A DNA stretch of 58,806 nucleotides from an uncultured Eubacteriales bacterium (GCA_900545515.1 UQZA01000015.1:1-58806), one strand, 5' to 3'. Positions 16,193-25,316 are shown, numbered from the stretch's first letter. Made by a program: numbers and translations. The notes: generated by a model not told the origin, from the letters alone.

Positions 16193-18634
16193 ATGAAACA
16201 TAGGAAATATCGGATTCTCAGCATCCTGCTGCTGGCGTGCCTGGCTCTCCAGGCTGTGATTCCCGGGGCCTGGGCGGAGGCGGCGCCGGAGGGGTGGGAG
16301 ACCTTGGCCCCGGCGGAGACGGCGGCCCCGGAGGAGGCAGACCCCACAGGGGCCCCAGAGGGCCCCACAGACGCCCTGGAAGTGACGGAGGAACCCACTG
16401 CCCCTCCTCAGGAAGAGACGGAGCCAGAGGCAACGGAGGAGCCTACAGAGGCGCCTGAACCTACGGAGCCGGACCCTCTGGAAGGGTACACCTTCCCGGA
16501 TAACTGGGCCAGGGAGCCTCTGATGTTTGCGGTGCGCAACGGCATCCTCCAGGGCCGGGGGGACTACAACCTGGACCCCACGGGGCGAACCACCCGGGCG
16601 GAGATGGCTGCCATGCTGGTGCGGCTTCTGGGGGCCAAGGAGCAGGGGGATCTGTCCCCCTACCGGGACCTGGACCCGGCGGCCTGGTACAACCGGGAGC
16701 TGAGCGCGGCGGTGAGCCTGGGGATTTTCAACGGCGTCTCCGCCACCCAGATGGCCCCCATGCGGTCCATCACCCGGCAGGAGGCCTTCACGGTGCTGGC
16801 CCGGGCCTTTGGGCTGTACCCCCAGAACCGGCGGGCCTATACCCGGTTCCGGGATGGGGAAAAGGTCCAGCCCTATGCCCGGGATGCCGTCAGCGCCCTG
16901 GCGGAGGTGGGCTGCGTCACCGGCTATGACACCGGCTACCTGAAGCCCCGGGACCCGATTTCCCGCCAGGAGGTGGCCGCCCTCTTCTATAAACTACTGG
17001 ACCAGATTTGCGACGATCCCCAGGAGCTGCCGGAGACCGGCTTCGTCCTCTACCGGGGCACGGAGCCTCTGCCCCAGGGCTACCGTCTGGAGGGCAGCCT
17101 GGTGCTGGGGGCGGGCCTGTCGGGAAGCCAAACCGTGACGGGAATCCAGGTGACAGACCGGCTGATTCTCCGGTGCGCCACCGGCACGGAGCTGACCCTG
17201 GAGGCGGTATCCGCCGGGGAGGTGTCCGTGGCCTCCTGCCTCACGGCGACGGGTGAGGGAACCTTCCCCCTGCTGGTGAGCGCCGGGCCCGGCGCTGAGG
17301 TGGCGCTGGACGCAGTCCGGCTGGAGGTGTTCGGCCCCGGGGTCCTCTCGGGGGATTATGAAACGGCGTCGGTCCACTGCAGCGGCGCGGTCTTCTCCGG
17401 GGAGGTGGACCGCCTGACGGCGACTGCCGCCGGGGCTACCGTAGAGGTCCGGGGCCAGGCCGGGGAGGTGCTCCTGCCCATGGAGCGGACCCGGCTCACA
17501 GGCTCCGGCTATGCCGGAAGCGTGGTGGTGCAGGGCCGCCACTGCGTGGTGGAGCTGGCCTACGGGGAGTTGGTGGATCAGGTGGACTGGGGCCTGGAGG
17601 GCCTGCAGGTCCAGGTGACCGGCACCGCCTCCATCTCTGCAAACAGCCCCAAAGCGGTCCTCACGGCAAAGTTTACGAACTTCACCGCCGGCTACGGCTG
17701 CACCGACGGGGCGCGCACCTGCCAGGTGGTGTGGTTCCTGAATGGAAAGCTGCTGGGAGGCAGCAGCAGCTTCACTCTGCGGGAAGGGGCAACCGCCACC
17801 TGCACCAAGACCTTTGACCGGGCCCAGCGGCCGGAGCAGGACCCGGTGTTTACGGTGGTCCTCACCTGCGGGGGAGAAACGGTCCGGGACCAGTATACGG
17901 TGAAGGTAGATCGGGAACGCTGGGACTATGAGACGGCCCTGGAGACGGTCCAGGGGGTGAACATTGAGGCGGATGTCCTCCGCCGGACTCCCCTGTATGG
18001 GGACCGGAGCATGAGCTACATTCTGCAATACCTGCCCCAGGGGACGGCCCTGACCCACCTGTATTACTCCCAGGACCCCGGCGCACCGGGACAGGTGCGG
18101 CTGGCAGACGGCACCGTGGGATGGGTAAACTGGGACGATTACCTGGTCTCCCGAACCGATTACACCCAAGGAGAGGACTATTCCACCGCCACCAAGGAGG
18201 GATTTGTGAACCAAAAGGGCTACTCCAGCCCCACCGGCTACCTCCTTTGGATCAGCCTGAAGACCCAGCGGGTGAATATTTTCCAGGGGAGCAAAGGAAA
18301 TTGGAAGCTGATCCGTTCCAGTCCCTGCTCCACGGGGACCAACCTGACACCCACAGTGACCGGCGTCTTCTCCGTGATTTACAAAACCTACCGTTGGCGG
18401 TTCTCCGATACCATTGACGGTCAGTACATTGACGATTACTACCGGGTGTACCACATCACCGGCTTCTGGGGTGGGCAGGCCTTCCATTCCCGGCCCTATC
18501 GGTCCAGCGATGAGTCCCTCCTGGACGGGACCATGGGCACCCCCTCTTCCCACGGATGCGTCCGGATGTATGATGAAGATTGCAGCTATATTTATGACGA
18601 GATACCGTATGATACCACGGTGGTGGTATTCTGA
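16193..18634 (+). CDS. SLH-domain L,D-transpeptidase, secreted
   Basis: Wall enzyme expected to form 3-3 peptidoglycan crosslinks or attach proteins. Order: signal peptide (about 1-27), Pro/Glu/Thr-rich stretch (30-95), three SLH domains (about 96-270) that bind wall polysaccharide, a beta-rich middle (275-480), an Ig-like part (about 480-600), an SH3-like part (610-670), and a C-terminal YkuD catalytic domain with SSHGCVRM carrying the active Cys. I start at 16193, 7 bases after AGGAGA; an ATG at 16187 is too close. The gene is strikingly GC-rich. Confidence 0.9.
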   Translation: MKHRKYRILSILLLACLALQAVIPGAWAEAAPEGWETLAPAETAAPEEADPTGAPEGPTDALEVTEEPTAPPQEETEPEATEEPTEAPEPTEPDPLEGYTFPDNWAREPLMFAVRNGILQGRGDYNLDPTGRTTRAEMAAMLVRLLGAKEQGDLSPYRDLDPAAWYNRELSAAVSLGIFNGVSATQMAPMRSITRQEAFTVLARAFGLYPQNRRAYTRFRDGEKVQPYARDAVSALAEVGCVTGYDTGYLKPRDPISRQEVAALFYKLLDQICDDPQELPETGFVLYRGTEPLPQGYRLEGSLVLGAGLSGSQTVTGIQVTDRLILRCATGTELTLEAVSAGEVSVASCLTATGEGTFPLLVSAGPGAEVALDAVRLEVFGPGVLSGDYETASVHCSGAVFSGEVDRLTATAAGATVEVRGQAGEVLLPMERTRLTGSGYAGSVVVQGRHCVVELAYGELVDQVDWGLEGLQVQVTGTASISANSPKAVLTAKFTNFTAGYGCTDGARTCQVVWFLNGKLLGGSSSFTLREGATATCTKTFDRAQRPEQDPVFTVVLTCGGETVRDQYTVKVDRERWDYETALETVQGVNIEADVLRRTPLYGDRSMSYILQYLPQGTALTHLYYSQDPGAPGQVRLADGTVGWVNWDDYLVSRTDYTQGEDYSTATKEGFVNQKGYSSPTGYLLWISLKTQRVNIFQGSKGNWKLIRSSPCSTGTNLTPTVTGVFSVIYKTYRWRFSDTIDGQYIDDYYRVYHITGFWGGQAFHSRPYRSSDESLLDGTMGTPSSHGCVRMYDEDCSYIYDEIPYDTTVVVF

Positions 18635-18675
18635 CCCCATGGCCAGGCGGTTTTGCCTGAAAGGAGCAGGTTCAA

Positions 18676-19437
18676 ATGGATAACAATATGATTTTTACGA
18701 GAAAGACCCTGGTGGACGCCACTCATGTGGACCGGTGGGGCCGGATGCGCCCGGCCTCTCTGCTGGAGGTGATGCAGGAGACGGCAGGGGACCATGCGGC
18801 CCTTCTGGGCGTGGGCCGGGAGCAGCTGGATCCCCGGGGGCTGTTCTGGGCCATCGTCCGCCAGACCATTGAGATTCACCGCCTGCCGGGAATCGGGGAG
18901 ACGGTGCTGGCGGAGACCTGGCCAGGCCCCCCCAGCCGGACGGCCTATCCCCGGTATATGGTGGGCCGGACGCCCCAGGGGGAGGAGCTGTTCCGGGCGG
19001 TGGCGCTGTGGCTGCTGATGGATGTGAACACCCGGGCCATGGTGCTGCCCAGCGGCAGCGGCATTCAGGTGCCGGGGCTCCTCCGGGGCGGTGAGCTGGC
19101 GAACCCCATGGGCATTGCCCCCCGGGTCTACGACAACCAGGAGCTCCGCCGGGTGCGTTACTCGGAGCTGGATTGCAATGGGCACCTGTCCAACACCAAG
19201 TATCTCAACTGGATGGAGGACCTGCTGCCCACCCAGTGGCACAGGGATCACGCGCTGTCCAAGGTCCACATCTGCTACCTGAATGAGGCCAGGGCAGACC
19301 AGGAGATTGCCCTGAGCTGGGTCCTGGAGGACGAGGCCCTGGCCCTGGAGGGCCGCCGGGACACTGGGGAAACCACAAACCGGGTTTTTGCCCTGCAGGC
19401 TCTGTACCGGCAGACGAGGGCGGGAGCAAGCGTTTGA
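18676..19437 (+). CDS. Acyl-ACP thioesterase
   Basis: Cytoplasmic hydrolase releasing free fatty acids from acyl carrier protein (FAT family, two hot-dog domains in 253 residues). The N-terminal domain (about 1-130) contains a VMQETAGDHA helix, as in bacterial FAT thioesterases. The second domain carries RYSELDCNGHLSNTKYLNWMED, with the conserved Asn-His-Asn-type catalytic region. The AAGGAG site is about 9 bases upstream. It follows the transpeptidase by 41 bases and may share its transcript. Substrate chain length cannot be read from sequence. Confidence 0.88.
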   Translation: MDNNMIFTRKTLVDATHVDRWGRMRPASLLEVMQETAGDHAALLGVGREQLDPRGLFWAIVRQTIEIHRLPGIGETVLAETWPGPPSRTAYPRYMVGRTPQGEELFRAVALWLLMDVNTRAMVLPSGSGIQVPGLLRGGELANPMGIAPRVYDNQELRRVRYSELDCNGHLSNTKYLNWMEDLLPTQWHRDHALSKVHICYLNEARADQEIALSWVLEDEALALEGRRDTGETTNRVFALQALYRQTRAGASV

Positions 19438-19445
19438 GCTGAAAC

Positions 19446-19519
19446 ACGGAGAACAGCCGGGCCCTACGCCTGGAAGGTGAATGCACCTTTTGGGGCGCCT
19501 CATTGACGTGTTCTCCATG
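19446..19519. other. Possible hairpin between the thioesterase gene and aspS
   Basis: GGAGAACA near 19450 pairs with TGTTCTCC near 19509-19516, enclosing a GC-rich inner segment. It may end the thioesterase transcript. No T-box sequence (AGGGTGG type) is present, so it is not a tRNA-sensing leader for aspS. Confidence 0.4.
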
Positions 19520-19528
19520 TGCAAACAA

Positions 19529-19557
19529 TTGACAATCCTCATGATTTGTGAGAAAAT
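19529..19557 (+). promoter_or_regulatory. Promoter for aspS
   Basis: Perfect TTGACA at 19529-19534, 17-base spacer, then GAAAAT at 19552-19557. The start would be near 19564, giving a 49-base leader containing a small CGGCTC/GAGCCG stem before the aspS ATG. Confidence 0.7.
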
Positions 19558-19612
19558 AAGATAAATTTCGGCTCTGGCCTGAGCCGGTTTCTATGAGAGG
19601 AAGGAATCTGCT

Positions 19613-21367
19613 ATGTTCCAATCCAGAACACACAATTGCGGCGAGCTGCGCCTTTCCGACGCGGGAAAAGTGGTCACCCTGGCCGGTTGGCTGGAAAATG
19701 TCCGGGAAGTGGGCGCGAATTTCGCTTTTTTGGTCCTGCGGGATTTTTATGGAACCACCCAGGTGGTGGTGGAGACGGAGGAGATGATGCAGAAGGTCAA
19801 GGGCATCAACAAAGAGTCCACCGTCACCGTCACCGGCACCGTCCGGGAGCGGGCCAGCAAAAACCCCAAGCTGCCCACCGGCGACATTGAGGTGGCTCCC
19901 ACAGACATTACGGTTCTGGGCAAGTGCTACCACAATGCCCTGCCCTTTGAGATCAACAAGTCCCGGGAAGCCGACGAGAATGCCCGGCTGAAGTACCGTT
20001 ACCTGGATCTGCGGAACCCGGCGGTGAAGGAGAACATCATTCTCCGGTGCAATGTGGTCTCTGCCATTCGAGCCGGGATGACTGCCGAGGGCTTCCTGGA
20101 GATCACCACCCCCATCCTCACCTCCTCCTCTCCTGAGGGCGCCCGGGATTACCTGGTTCCCGCCCGGAATCACCCCGGCAAATTCTACGCTCTGCCCCAG
20201 GCCCCTCAGCAGTTCAAGCAGCTGCTGATGACCGCCGGGTTTGACCGGTACTTCCAGATTGCTCCCTGCTTCCGGGACGAGGACGCCCGGGCGGACCGGT
20301 CTCCCGGTGAGTTCTACCAGCTGGACATGGAGATGGCCTTTGCTACCCAAGATGACGTGTTTGCCGTCATTGAGAAGGTCTTCCCCCCCATCTTTACCAA
20401 GTATGGCAAATATTCCACTGCCTCCACCGCCCCCTTCCGCCGCATTTCCTACAACGAGGCCATGGAGAAGTACGGCTCCGACAAGCCGGACCTGCGCATT
20501 GACCTCACCGTAGAGGACATCACAGAAGAAGTAACCGGCTGCGGTTTCGGGCCCTTTGAGGGCGCGGTGGTAAAGGCCGTGGTGGTCCACGACTTCACCC
20601 AGACCCGGAAGCAGATTGATAAGCTCTGCGCCGATGCCGAAGTGGCCTCTGGCGGCAACAAGGCTTTTTGGTTCCGCCTGGACGGAAACGGCGAGCTGGT
20701 GGGGGGCATCTCCAAGTTCCTGGGGGAGAAGAAGGAGGCCTTGGTGGCCAAGCTGGGCCTGAAGCCCAATTCCTTTGTAGCGGTCTCCGCCGGGAAGAAG
20801 TCCGCCGCCCAGAAAACCGCCGGCGTCCTCCGGAAGCTTCTGGGCGCCTCCGTGCCCGGCCATATGGATCAGGAGCGGTACGAATTCTGCTGGATTGTGG
20901 ACTTCCCCATGTACGAAATCGGGGAGGAATCCGGCCAGCTGGAGTTCTGCCACAACCCCTTCTCCATGCCCCAGGGCGGTATGCAGGCCCTGGAGGAGAA
21001 GGACCCCCTGGAGATTTATGCCTATCAGTATGACCTGGTGTGCAACGGCGTGGAGCTGTCCTCCGGGGCTGTCCGGAACCATGTGCCGGAGATCATGGTC
21101 AAGGCCTTTTCCCTGGTCGGCCTGGGCGAGGAGGATGTAAAGGCCAAATTCCCCGCCATGTACAACGCCTTCACCTATGGCGCGCCTCCCCACGCCGGCA
21201 TTGCCCCGGGTGTGGACCGCATGGTCATGCTCCTGGCAGGAGAAGACTCCATCCGGGAGATCATTCCCTTCCCCATGAACAAAAACGCCCAGGATTTGAT
21301 GATGGGCGCTCCCAGTCAGGTGGAACAGAAGCAGCTGGAGGATGTGCACATTCAGATCAAGCTGTAA
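19613..21367 (+). CDS. aspS: Aspartate-tRNA ligase
   Basis: Class II tRNA synthetase charging tRNA-Asp. Order: N-terminal OB fold for the anticodon (about 1-105), motif 1 region (EITTPILTSSSPEGARDYLVP), motif 2 (FRDEDARADRS followed by EFYQLDMEM), the bacterial GAD insertion domain (about 290-415), and motif 3 (GIAPGVDRMVMLL). At 584 residues it is the normal bacterial length. A GAGAGGAAGG site precedes the ATG. It has its own promoter and terminator, with no sign of a T-box. Confidence 0.97.
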   Translation: MFQSRTHNCGELRLSDAGKVVTLAGWLENVREVGANFAFLVLRDFYGTTQVVVETEEMMQKVKGINKESTVTVTGTVRERASKNPKLPTGDIEVAPTDITVLGKCYHNALPFEINKSREADENARLKYRYLDLRNPAVKENIILRCNVVSAIRAGMTAEGFLEITTPILTSSSPEGARDYLVPARNHPGKFYALPQAPQQFKQLLMTAGFDRYFQIAPCFRDEDARADRSPGEFYQLDMEMAFATQDDVFAVIEKVFPPIFTKYGKYSTASTAPFRRISYNEAMEKYGSDKPDLRIDLTVEDITEEVTGCGFGPFEGAVVKAVVVHDFTQTRKQIDKLCADAEVASGGNKAFWFRLDGNGELVGGISKFLGEKKEALVAKLGLKPNSFVAVSAGKKSAAQKTAGVLRKLLGASVPGHMDQERYEFCWIVDFPMYEIGEESGQLEFCHNPFSMPQGGMQALEEKDPLEIYAYQYDLVCNGVELSSGAVRNHVPEIMVKAFSLVGLGEEDVKAKFPAMYNAFTYGAPPHAGIAPGVDRMVMLLAGEDSIREIIPFPMNKNAQDLMMGAPSQVEQKQLEDVHIQIKL

Positions 21368-21405
21368 CCGGACCTAAACAAGTCTCAGCTGCCCACTGCA
21401 GCATG

Positions 21406-21437
21406 CAAGCCCGCCAAATTCCGATTTGGCGGGCTTG
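21406..21437. terminator. Terminator after aspS
   Basis: Perfect 14-base stem CAAGCCCGCCAAAT/ATTTGGCGGGCTTG with a 4-base loop, between the converging aspS and the - strand membrane gene. T runs are weak on both strands, but the stem is strong and could serve both. Confidence 0.75.
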
Positions 21438-21529
21438 TGGTTGCGTGACGTCCTGGATGCTGACGGAAATTCCTATTTGCCCGACAGGTTATGCCCTGAG
21501 CGGGGGAGATGCGATTTTCCGATGGGGCT

Positions 21530-22819
21530 TCACTTCATGAGCTCGTCGGCCAAGCGCAGGATCTCCGGCGCAACCTTCTCGCGCTCCTGTTTGGCGATCC
21601 GGGTATGCAGCGGATATGCGAGAGCAACCAAGGCAATGCCGACCAGCCCAATGACGATACCGGGAATGAACCACGGCCCCATCCAAACCATGGTGGCACA
21701 CATTCCCAGGCCTAAGAGCAAGGTTCCCAGAATCCCCGCCGTGAGGGAAACCGCAGCGCTTTTTCTGGAAACGCGTTGGTCCAGCCTGCGCAGCTGCTCC
21801 AGCCGGTCGCGCTCCTTGGGTGTGTATTTCTGACGGATCCGCCGAACCTCCTCCTGCTCCCTGGCAGAATAGGTGTAGTGAAATGCTTCGTTTTTGTTCT
21901 CCATGTTTTGACGCTCCTGTTGTTTCCCCACACACGCTTCCTGTGTGTATTTTTTAAGTTCCCGATTTGCCTTGAGAATCATATAGACGGACATGGCAAG
22001 CACCATCACACAGACGCCACCTCCGGTCAGACCGGTCATGGACCGGCGGAAGCCTTCTCCGCCGCCGTACTGAGCCAGCATAGCAGTCTCCAGGGACAGA
22101 AGAGACACCAGGGCAGCCGCAAAGCGGATGATTTTGGCCGCTGATAAAGTAGGACTTTTGTATGCCCGGTATTTGACCATATCCAGAATGGACGCCGCGA
22201 CTGTATAAAATGTGTAAGCCGCCGAAGCGATGACCATGGATTCCGGATAGACATACGCCCGATGGTCCCGGACCATTTGCACCACCAAGCCGGTCAATGA
22301 CAGGTTGAGAAGCACCAGCATGGCGCCGCACAGACGATATCGGCGATACTCGGACATGATGTCCTGCTGACTGCGCATGCTTCTCATCTGGCAGAGCAAA
22401 AGAAATCGGATCATGGACAGGACAATATAATAAACAGCAACCGCTCCCCACCAAAATGAGGAATAAACAATCCCAACCGTCAGCTTGAAGGCAGAATACA
22501 CCAGGTTCATTCCCAGAGAGACTAAGAGGGACATCCAAACCCGGAAGGCAGCATCGGTCATGAACCGCTTGCCCCACGGATTTGCATAGAGCTTCTGTCT
22601 GGCTGCCCGGTAGAATCCCGGCAAAGTCCTGACCAGGAAGATACATACCACCGTTAAGGCGTATGCGGACAGAGCATAGACGGCGTATGCCGCCGGGTGT
22701 TCGTCCGCTCCCCGGAGAAACACCACCGGGAGCGCCGCTGCGCTGAAACCCGCCAGAATGGCCATCACCCACCCTGGCGGAAGCAGCAGCTTCTTACAGA
22801 TCCTGTTCCAAGCCTTCAT
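21530..22819 (-). CDS. Multi-pass membrane protein, apparently two joined genes
   Basis: A 429-residue protein. Residues 1-300 hold about eight hydrophobic segments, a membrane module I do not recognise. Residue 306 is a Met preceded by CAGGAG about 10 bases upstream, and from there (MENKNEAFHYTYS) to the end is a soluble coiled stretch and two membrane helices, of a type known as a free-standing small protein and often wrongly labelled dihydropteridine reductase. The last part, GILGTLLLGLGMC to VIGLVGIA, closely resembles the separate protein at 24945-25316. The start has GGAGGAATTGTC upstream and overlaps the kinase gene by 26 bases. Confidence 0.7.
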   Translation of the reverse strand: MKAWNRICKKLLLPPGWVMAILAGFSAAALPVVFLRGADEHPAAYAVYALSAYALTVVCIFLVRTLPGFYRAARQKLYANPWGKRFMTDAAFRVWMSLLVSLGMNLVYSAFKLTVGIVYSSFWWGAVAVYYIVLSMIRFLLLCQMRSMRSQQDIMSEYRRYRLCGAMLVLLNLSLTGLVVQMVRDHRAYVYPESMVIASAAYTFYTVAASILDMVKYRAYKSPTLSAAKIIRFAAALVSLLSLETAMLAQYGGGEGFRRSMTGLTGGGVCVMVLAMSVYMILKANRELKKYTQEACVGKQQERQNMENKNEAFHYTYSAREQEEVRRIRQKYTPKERDRLEQLRRLDQRVSRKSAAVSLTAGILGTLLLGLGMCATMVWMGPWFIPGIVIGLVGIALVALAYPLHTRIAKQEREKVAPEILRLADELMK

Positions 22820-23882
22820 GACAATTCCTCCGGATTTTTACGGTGAAGGTGCTGCCCACTCCCGGAGCGCTTTCCACGCAAATTTCCCCGCCCATGATAT
22901 CCACCACACGCTTGACCAAAGCCAGGCCCAAACCGTTGCCTTGAGTAGCGTGGGAGGCATCGCCCTGGTAGAACTTCTCAAAAATATGCGCGCCCACCTC
23001 TGGTGACATCCCGCAGCCGGTGTCGGAGATCTGCACCGTGGCGTACTGGCTGTCCGCGGTCAGAATCACACCGACCGTTCCCCCCTGCCGTGTGAACTTG
23101 AAGGCGTTGGAGAGCAGATTGTTCCAAACTAAAGAAAGAAGCTCCGCGTCAGCAGAGATTCTGACACCTTCTGCAAGATTTACATCGATTTCAATGCCCT
23201 GCTTCTCCCAGACAGGTTCAAATTGCAGCAGGCTTTCACACAGCTGCTCGCTCAAGTTGTACACCGAGACGGCGGGGAAAATCTGCTGGTTCTCCAATTT
23301 GTTCAGCTTCAGAATATTGGTAACGAGGCTTGCAAGCCTACGGGCGGAGTCTGTGACAGACCTTGCATATTCCAGCCGCTTTTCCTCGGTCAAGCCGGGC
23401 TGCTGCAGCATGGTTCCGTAGTTCTGAATCACAGCCAGCGGCGTTTTCAGCTCATGGGAGACGTTGGCAATGAAGTCCGTCCGCAGTGTCTCCACCCCGG
23501 CCAGCTCCCCGGCAAGGGCATTGATATGCTCGGCAATCTCTCCAAAGTGGCTATATCGATCCATCACCTCGGGAACGGAGATTCTTGCATCGAAGTCTCC
23601 GTTCATCAGCCGCTCCAAGACCCCTTGAATCTTCCTGGCTGGGCGCTTGACCGTCACGTATCGTCTCAGTGCGTCGATCCCCACGCAGATGGCAGCCAGC
23701 ACCAGCACATTGACAAAAACAACCGGTGCAAAGGTCCGTATCTCCTCTTCTGACAGGGAAACGGTGGAGAAAAACACCAGAAATGTACAGGTGACTGCCA
23801 TGCCGATGGATGCAGCAAACAGCAGGAAGGAGCGCAAATAATTCAACGCACTCCAAAGGAAGGTACGCCGCCCTCTGCTCAT
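22794..23882 (-). CDS. Membrane sensor histidine kinase
   Basis: A 362-residue kinase partner of the regulator encoded just upstream. Two membrane helices (about 17-42 and 51-72) enclose a very short outer loop, a feature of kinases that sense membrane-active peptides or sense through a partner protein. A HAMP-like linker (about 75-130), HisKA with His143 (FIANVSHELKTPL), and a HATPase with NLLSNAFKFT, DTGCGM and GLGLAL follow. It overlaps the regulator by 4 bases and the membrane gene by 26, so all three are translated together. The signal is unknown. Confidence 0.93.
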   Translation of the reverse strand: MSRGRRTFLWSALNYLRSFLLFAASIGMAVTCTFLVFFSTVSLSEEEIRTFAPVVFVNVLVLAAICVGIDALRRYVTVKRPARKIQGVLERLMNGDFDARISVPEVMDRYSHFGEIAEHINALAGELAGVETLRTDFIANVSHELKTPLAVIQNYGTMLQQPGLTEEKRLEYARSVTDSARRLASLVTNILKLNKLENQQIFPAVSVYNLSEQLCESLLQFEPVWEKQGIEIDVNLAEGVRISADAELLSLVWNNLLSNAFKFTRQGGTVGVILTADSQYATVQISDTGCGMSPEVGAHIFEKFYQGDASHATQGNGLGLALVKRVVDIMGGEICVESAPGVGSTFTVKIRRNCHEGLEQDL

Positions 23883-24550
23883 TTGATCACCGCCTTGTAG
23901 CCCAAGCCATGCACCGTGACGATCTCAAAGGCGTCACAACGGGCCAGCTTGCTCCGCAGCTTGGTCATATACACATCCACTGTGCGGGGGCCGGATGCGG
24001 TGTCGGCGTCCCAAAACTCATCCATCAGCTGTGTGCGGGTAAAGGTTTTTCTGGGATAAGACAGCAGCTTATAGAGCAGGTTGAACTCTCGTGTGGTCAG
24101 GGAGATCTCTTCCTCACCCAGATATGCTGTGTGCTCGTCCACATCCATCACGAAGTTACCGACCTCCAAATGGTGGCTGGAGGCGATCTTTGCCCGGCGC
24201 AGCAGCGCGCCGATCCGCAAGCACAGCTCATCCAAATCGATGGGTTTCACCATGTAATCGTCAATTCCTGCGCGATACCCCCGCTGCTTGGAGGCAAAAT
24301 CGTCTCGTGCCGTCATAAACAGGATGGGGATATTTTCATCCAGGCTGCGTACCGTCCTGGCAAATTCAAAACCGTCAATTTCCGGCATCATAATGTCCGA
24401 GACGATCAGGTCAAACATGCTCTGGTACAGCGCGTTGTAGGCATCGCTGGCACGCAGGCAGCCGGTTGCTACATAGCCGCTTTGATTGAGGAAGGAACAG
24501 ACCGTGCGATTCAAGTCGGAATCGTCCTCTACTACTAAGATCTGGAACAT
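23879..24550 (-). CDS. OmpR-family response regulator
   Basis: A 223-residue regulator. The receiver domain (1-115) has acidic EDD at 8-10, phospho-acceptor Asp52 (LIVSDIMMPEIDG), and Lys near 102 in the VKPID turn. The C-terminal winged helix includes the TRTQLMDEFW and RTVDVYMTKLR segments typical of OmpR/PhoB type regulators. It is the first gene of the operon with the kinase and the membrane protein. The likely target is its own operon and the two small genes next door. Confidence 0.94.
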   Translation of the reverse strand: MFQILVVEDDSDLNRTVCSFLNQSGYVATGCLRASDAYNALYQSMFDLIVSDIMMPEIDGFEFARTVRSLDENIPILFMTARDDFASKQRGYRAGIDDYMVKPIDLDELCLRIGALLRRAKIASSHHLEVGNFVMDVDEHTAYLGEEEISLTTREFNLLYKLLSYPRKTFTRTQLMDEFWDADTASGPRTVDVYMTKLRSKLARCDAFEIVTVHGLGYKAVIK

Positions 24551-24661
24551 CAGGCACCCCTCCGCGAATTTTACCGAAATGATACCACAGAAATGTGAAT
24601 ATTTTGTTTGCGTCAGAGGGAAATCTAAAAAAGTCTGGGCGGCCCATCCCGGCGCCGCGTG

Positions 24662-24904
24662 TTACTTGCCAGTATGCTTCCCCTGGCCAGTGGCAGCCAG
24701 ACGCTTCTTGGCTTCCTCCACCGATTCACCGTCATGAGTCAGGAAATGGTCCACGAACTTGTCGGTTATTTTGGTGAAGCTGCTCACCACGCCGTCTTCG
24801 ATCCTATGATATCCACCAACGACGCCGCCTTCTATTTTTTTGTAGCCATTGACAGCCGCCTCCGCAATCTTTTCGTTTGCCTGAACCAGTTTGGACTTTG
24901 CCAT
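24662..24904 (-). CDS. Small conserved helical protein
   Basis: An 80-residue soluble protein. It contains a repeated amphipathic pattern: NGYKKIEGGVVGGYHRIEDG and then SSFTKITDKFVDHFL, where IEGGVVGGYHRIEDGVV is an imperfect internal duplication. I know similar short proteins next to two-component and transporter genes in gut Clostridia but no function for them. An AGGAGG site precedes the start. It ends about 110 bases from the regulator gene, so it could be controlled by that system. Confidence 0.75.
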   Translation of the reverse strand: MAKSKLVQANEKIAEAAVNGYKKIEGGVVGGYHRIEDGVVSSFTKITDKFVDHFLTHDGESVEEAKKRLAATGQGKHTGK

Positions 24905-24944
24905 GATATGTTCCTCCTGTTATTCCAACTTGATTGTGTAGCAA

Positions 24945-25316
24945 TTACTGCAAACCCTTTACTAAGGGAATCAGGCACATCAGCAGTACAATGCCCACCA
25001 GACCGATGACTATGCCGTAGACCAGCATATCCCAAACCATAACCATGCACATACCTGCACCCAGAGTCAGCGTGCCCGCCATGCCCAGCACAGTGACAGC
25101 CACAGTTTTCGCGGTGAGCTTGACCAGGACGGGTTTGCCCGCCATTTTACGGCGAATTAGGAGCATGACCAGCAGCACCACCATGCCGGTACAGCCGGTC
25201 ACAACGCCGGGGCCCCATGCGTTCCACTCTGGCAACAGCGTCATACACATGCCCAGGGCAAATAAGATACCGCCAATGGCACTTAGGATCAGAGTGACGA
25301 AGTTCTTTTTTGACAT
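24945..25316 (-). CDS. Small membrane protein related to the joined gene
   Basis: A 123-residue protein with four hydrophobic segments arranged as two pairs: LSAIGGILFALGMCMTLLP and WNAWGPGVVTGCTG form the first, VLGMAGTLTLGAGMCMVMVW and VYGIVIGLVGIVLLM the second. The second pair is very like the C-terminal end of the 21530-22819 product, so they share ancestry. An AGGAGG site precedes the start, and the 80-residue gene follows 40 bases downstream on the same strand. The role is unknown; regulation by the neighbouring two-component system is likely. Confidence 0.75.
   Translation of the reverse strand: MSKKNFVTLILSAIGGILFALGMCMTLLPEWNAWGPGVVTGCTGMVVLLVMLLIRRKMAGKPVLVKLTAKTVAVTVLGMAGTLTLGAGMCMVMVWDMLVYGIVIGLVGIVLLMCLIPLVKGLQ

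Noticed and set aside
16994..18640. Long open frame antisense to the transpeptidase gene
   Set aside because: High GC keeps the opposite strand free of stops; no ribosome site and low-complexity composition.
19438..19612. T-box leader before aspS
   Set aside because: No AGGGTGG-type core or specifier loop; only a plain hairpin and a promoter.
19205..21349. Open frame of over 700 codons antisense to aspS
   Set aside because: Covers a clear aspS gene, has no recognisable motif and no ribosome site.
21530..21904. Annotation as dihydropteridine reductase
   Set aside because: This label is often attached to the C-terminal part, but it has no reductase motif and contains membrane helices.
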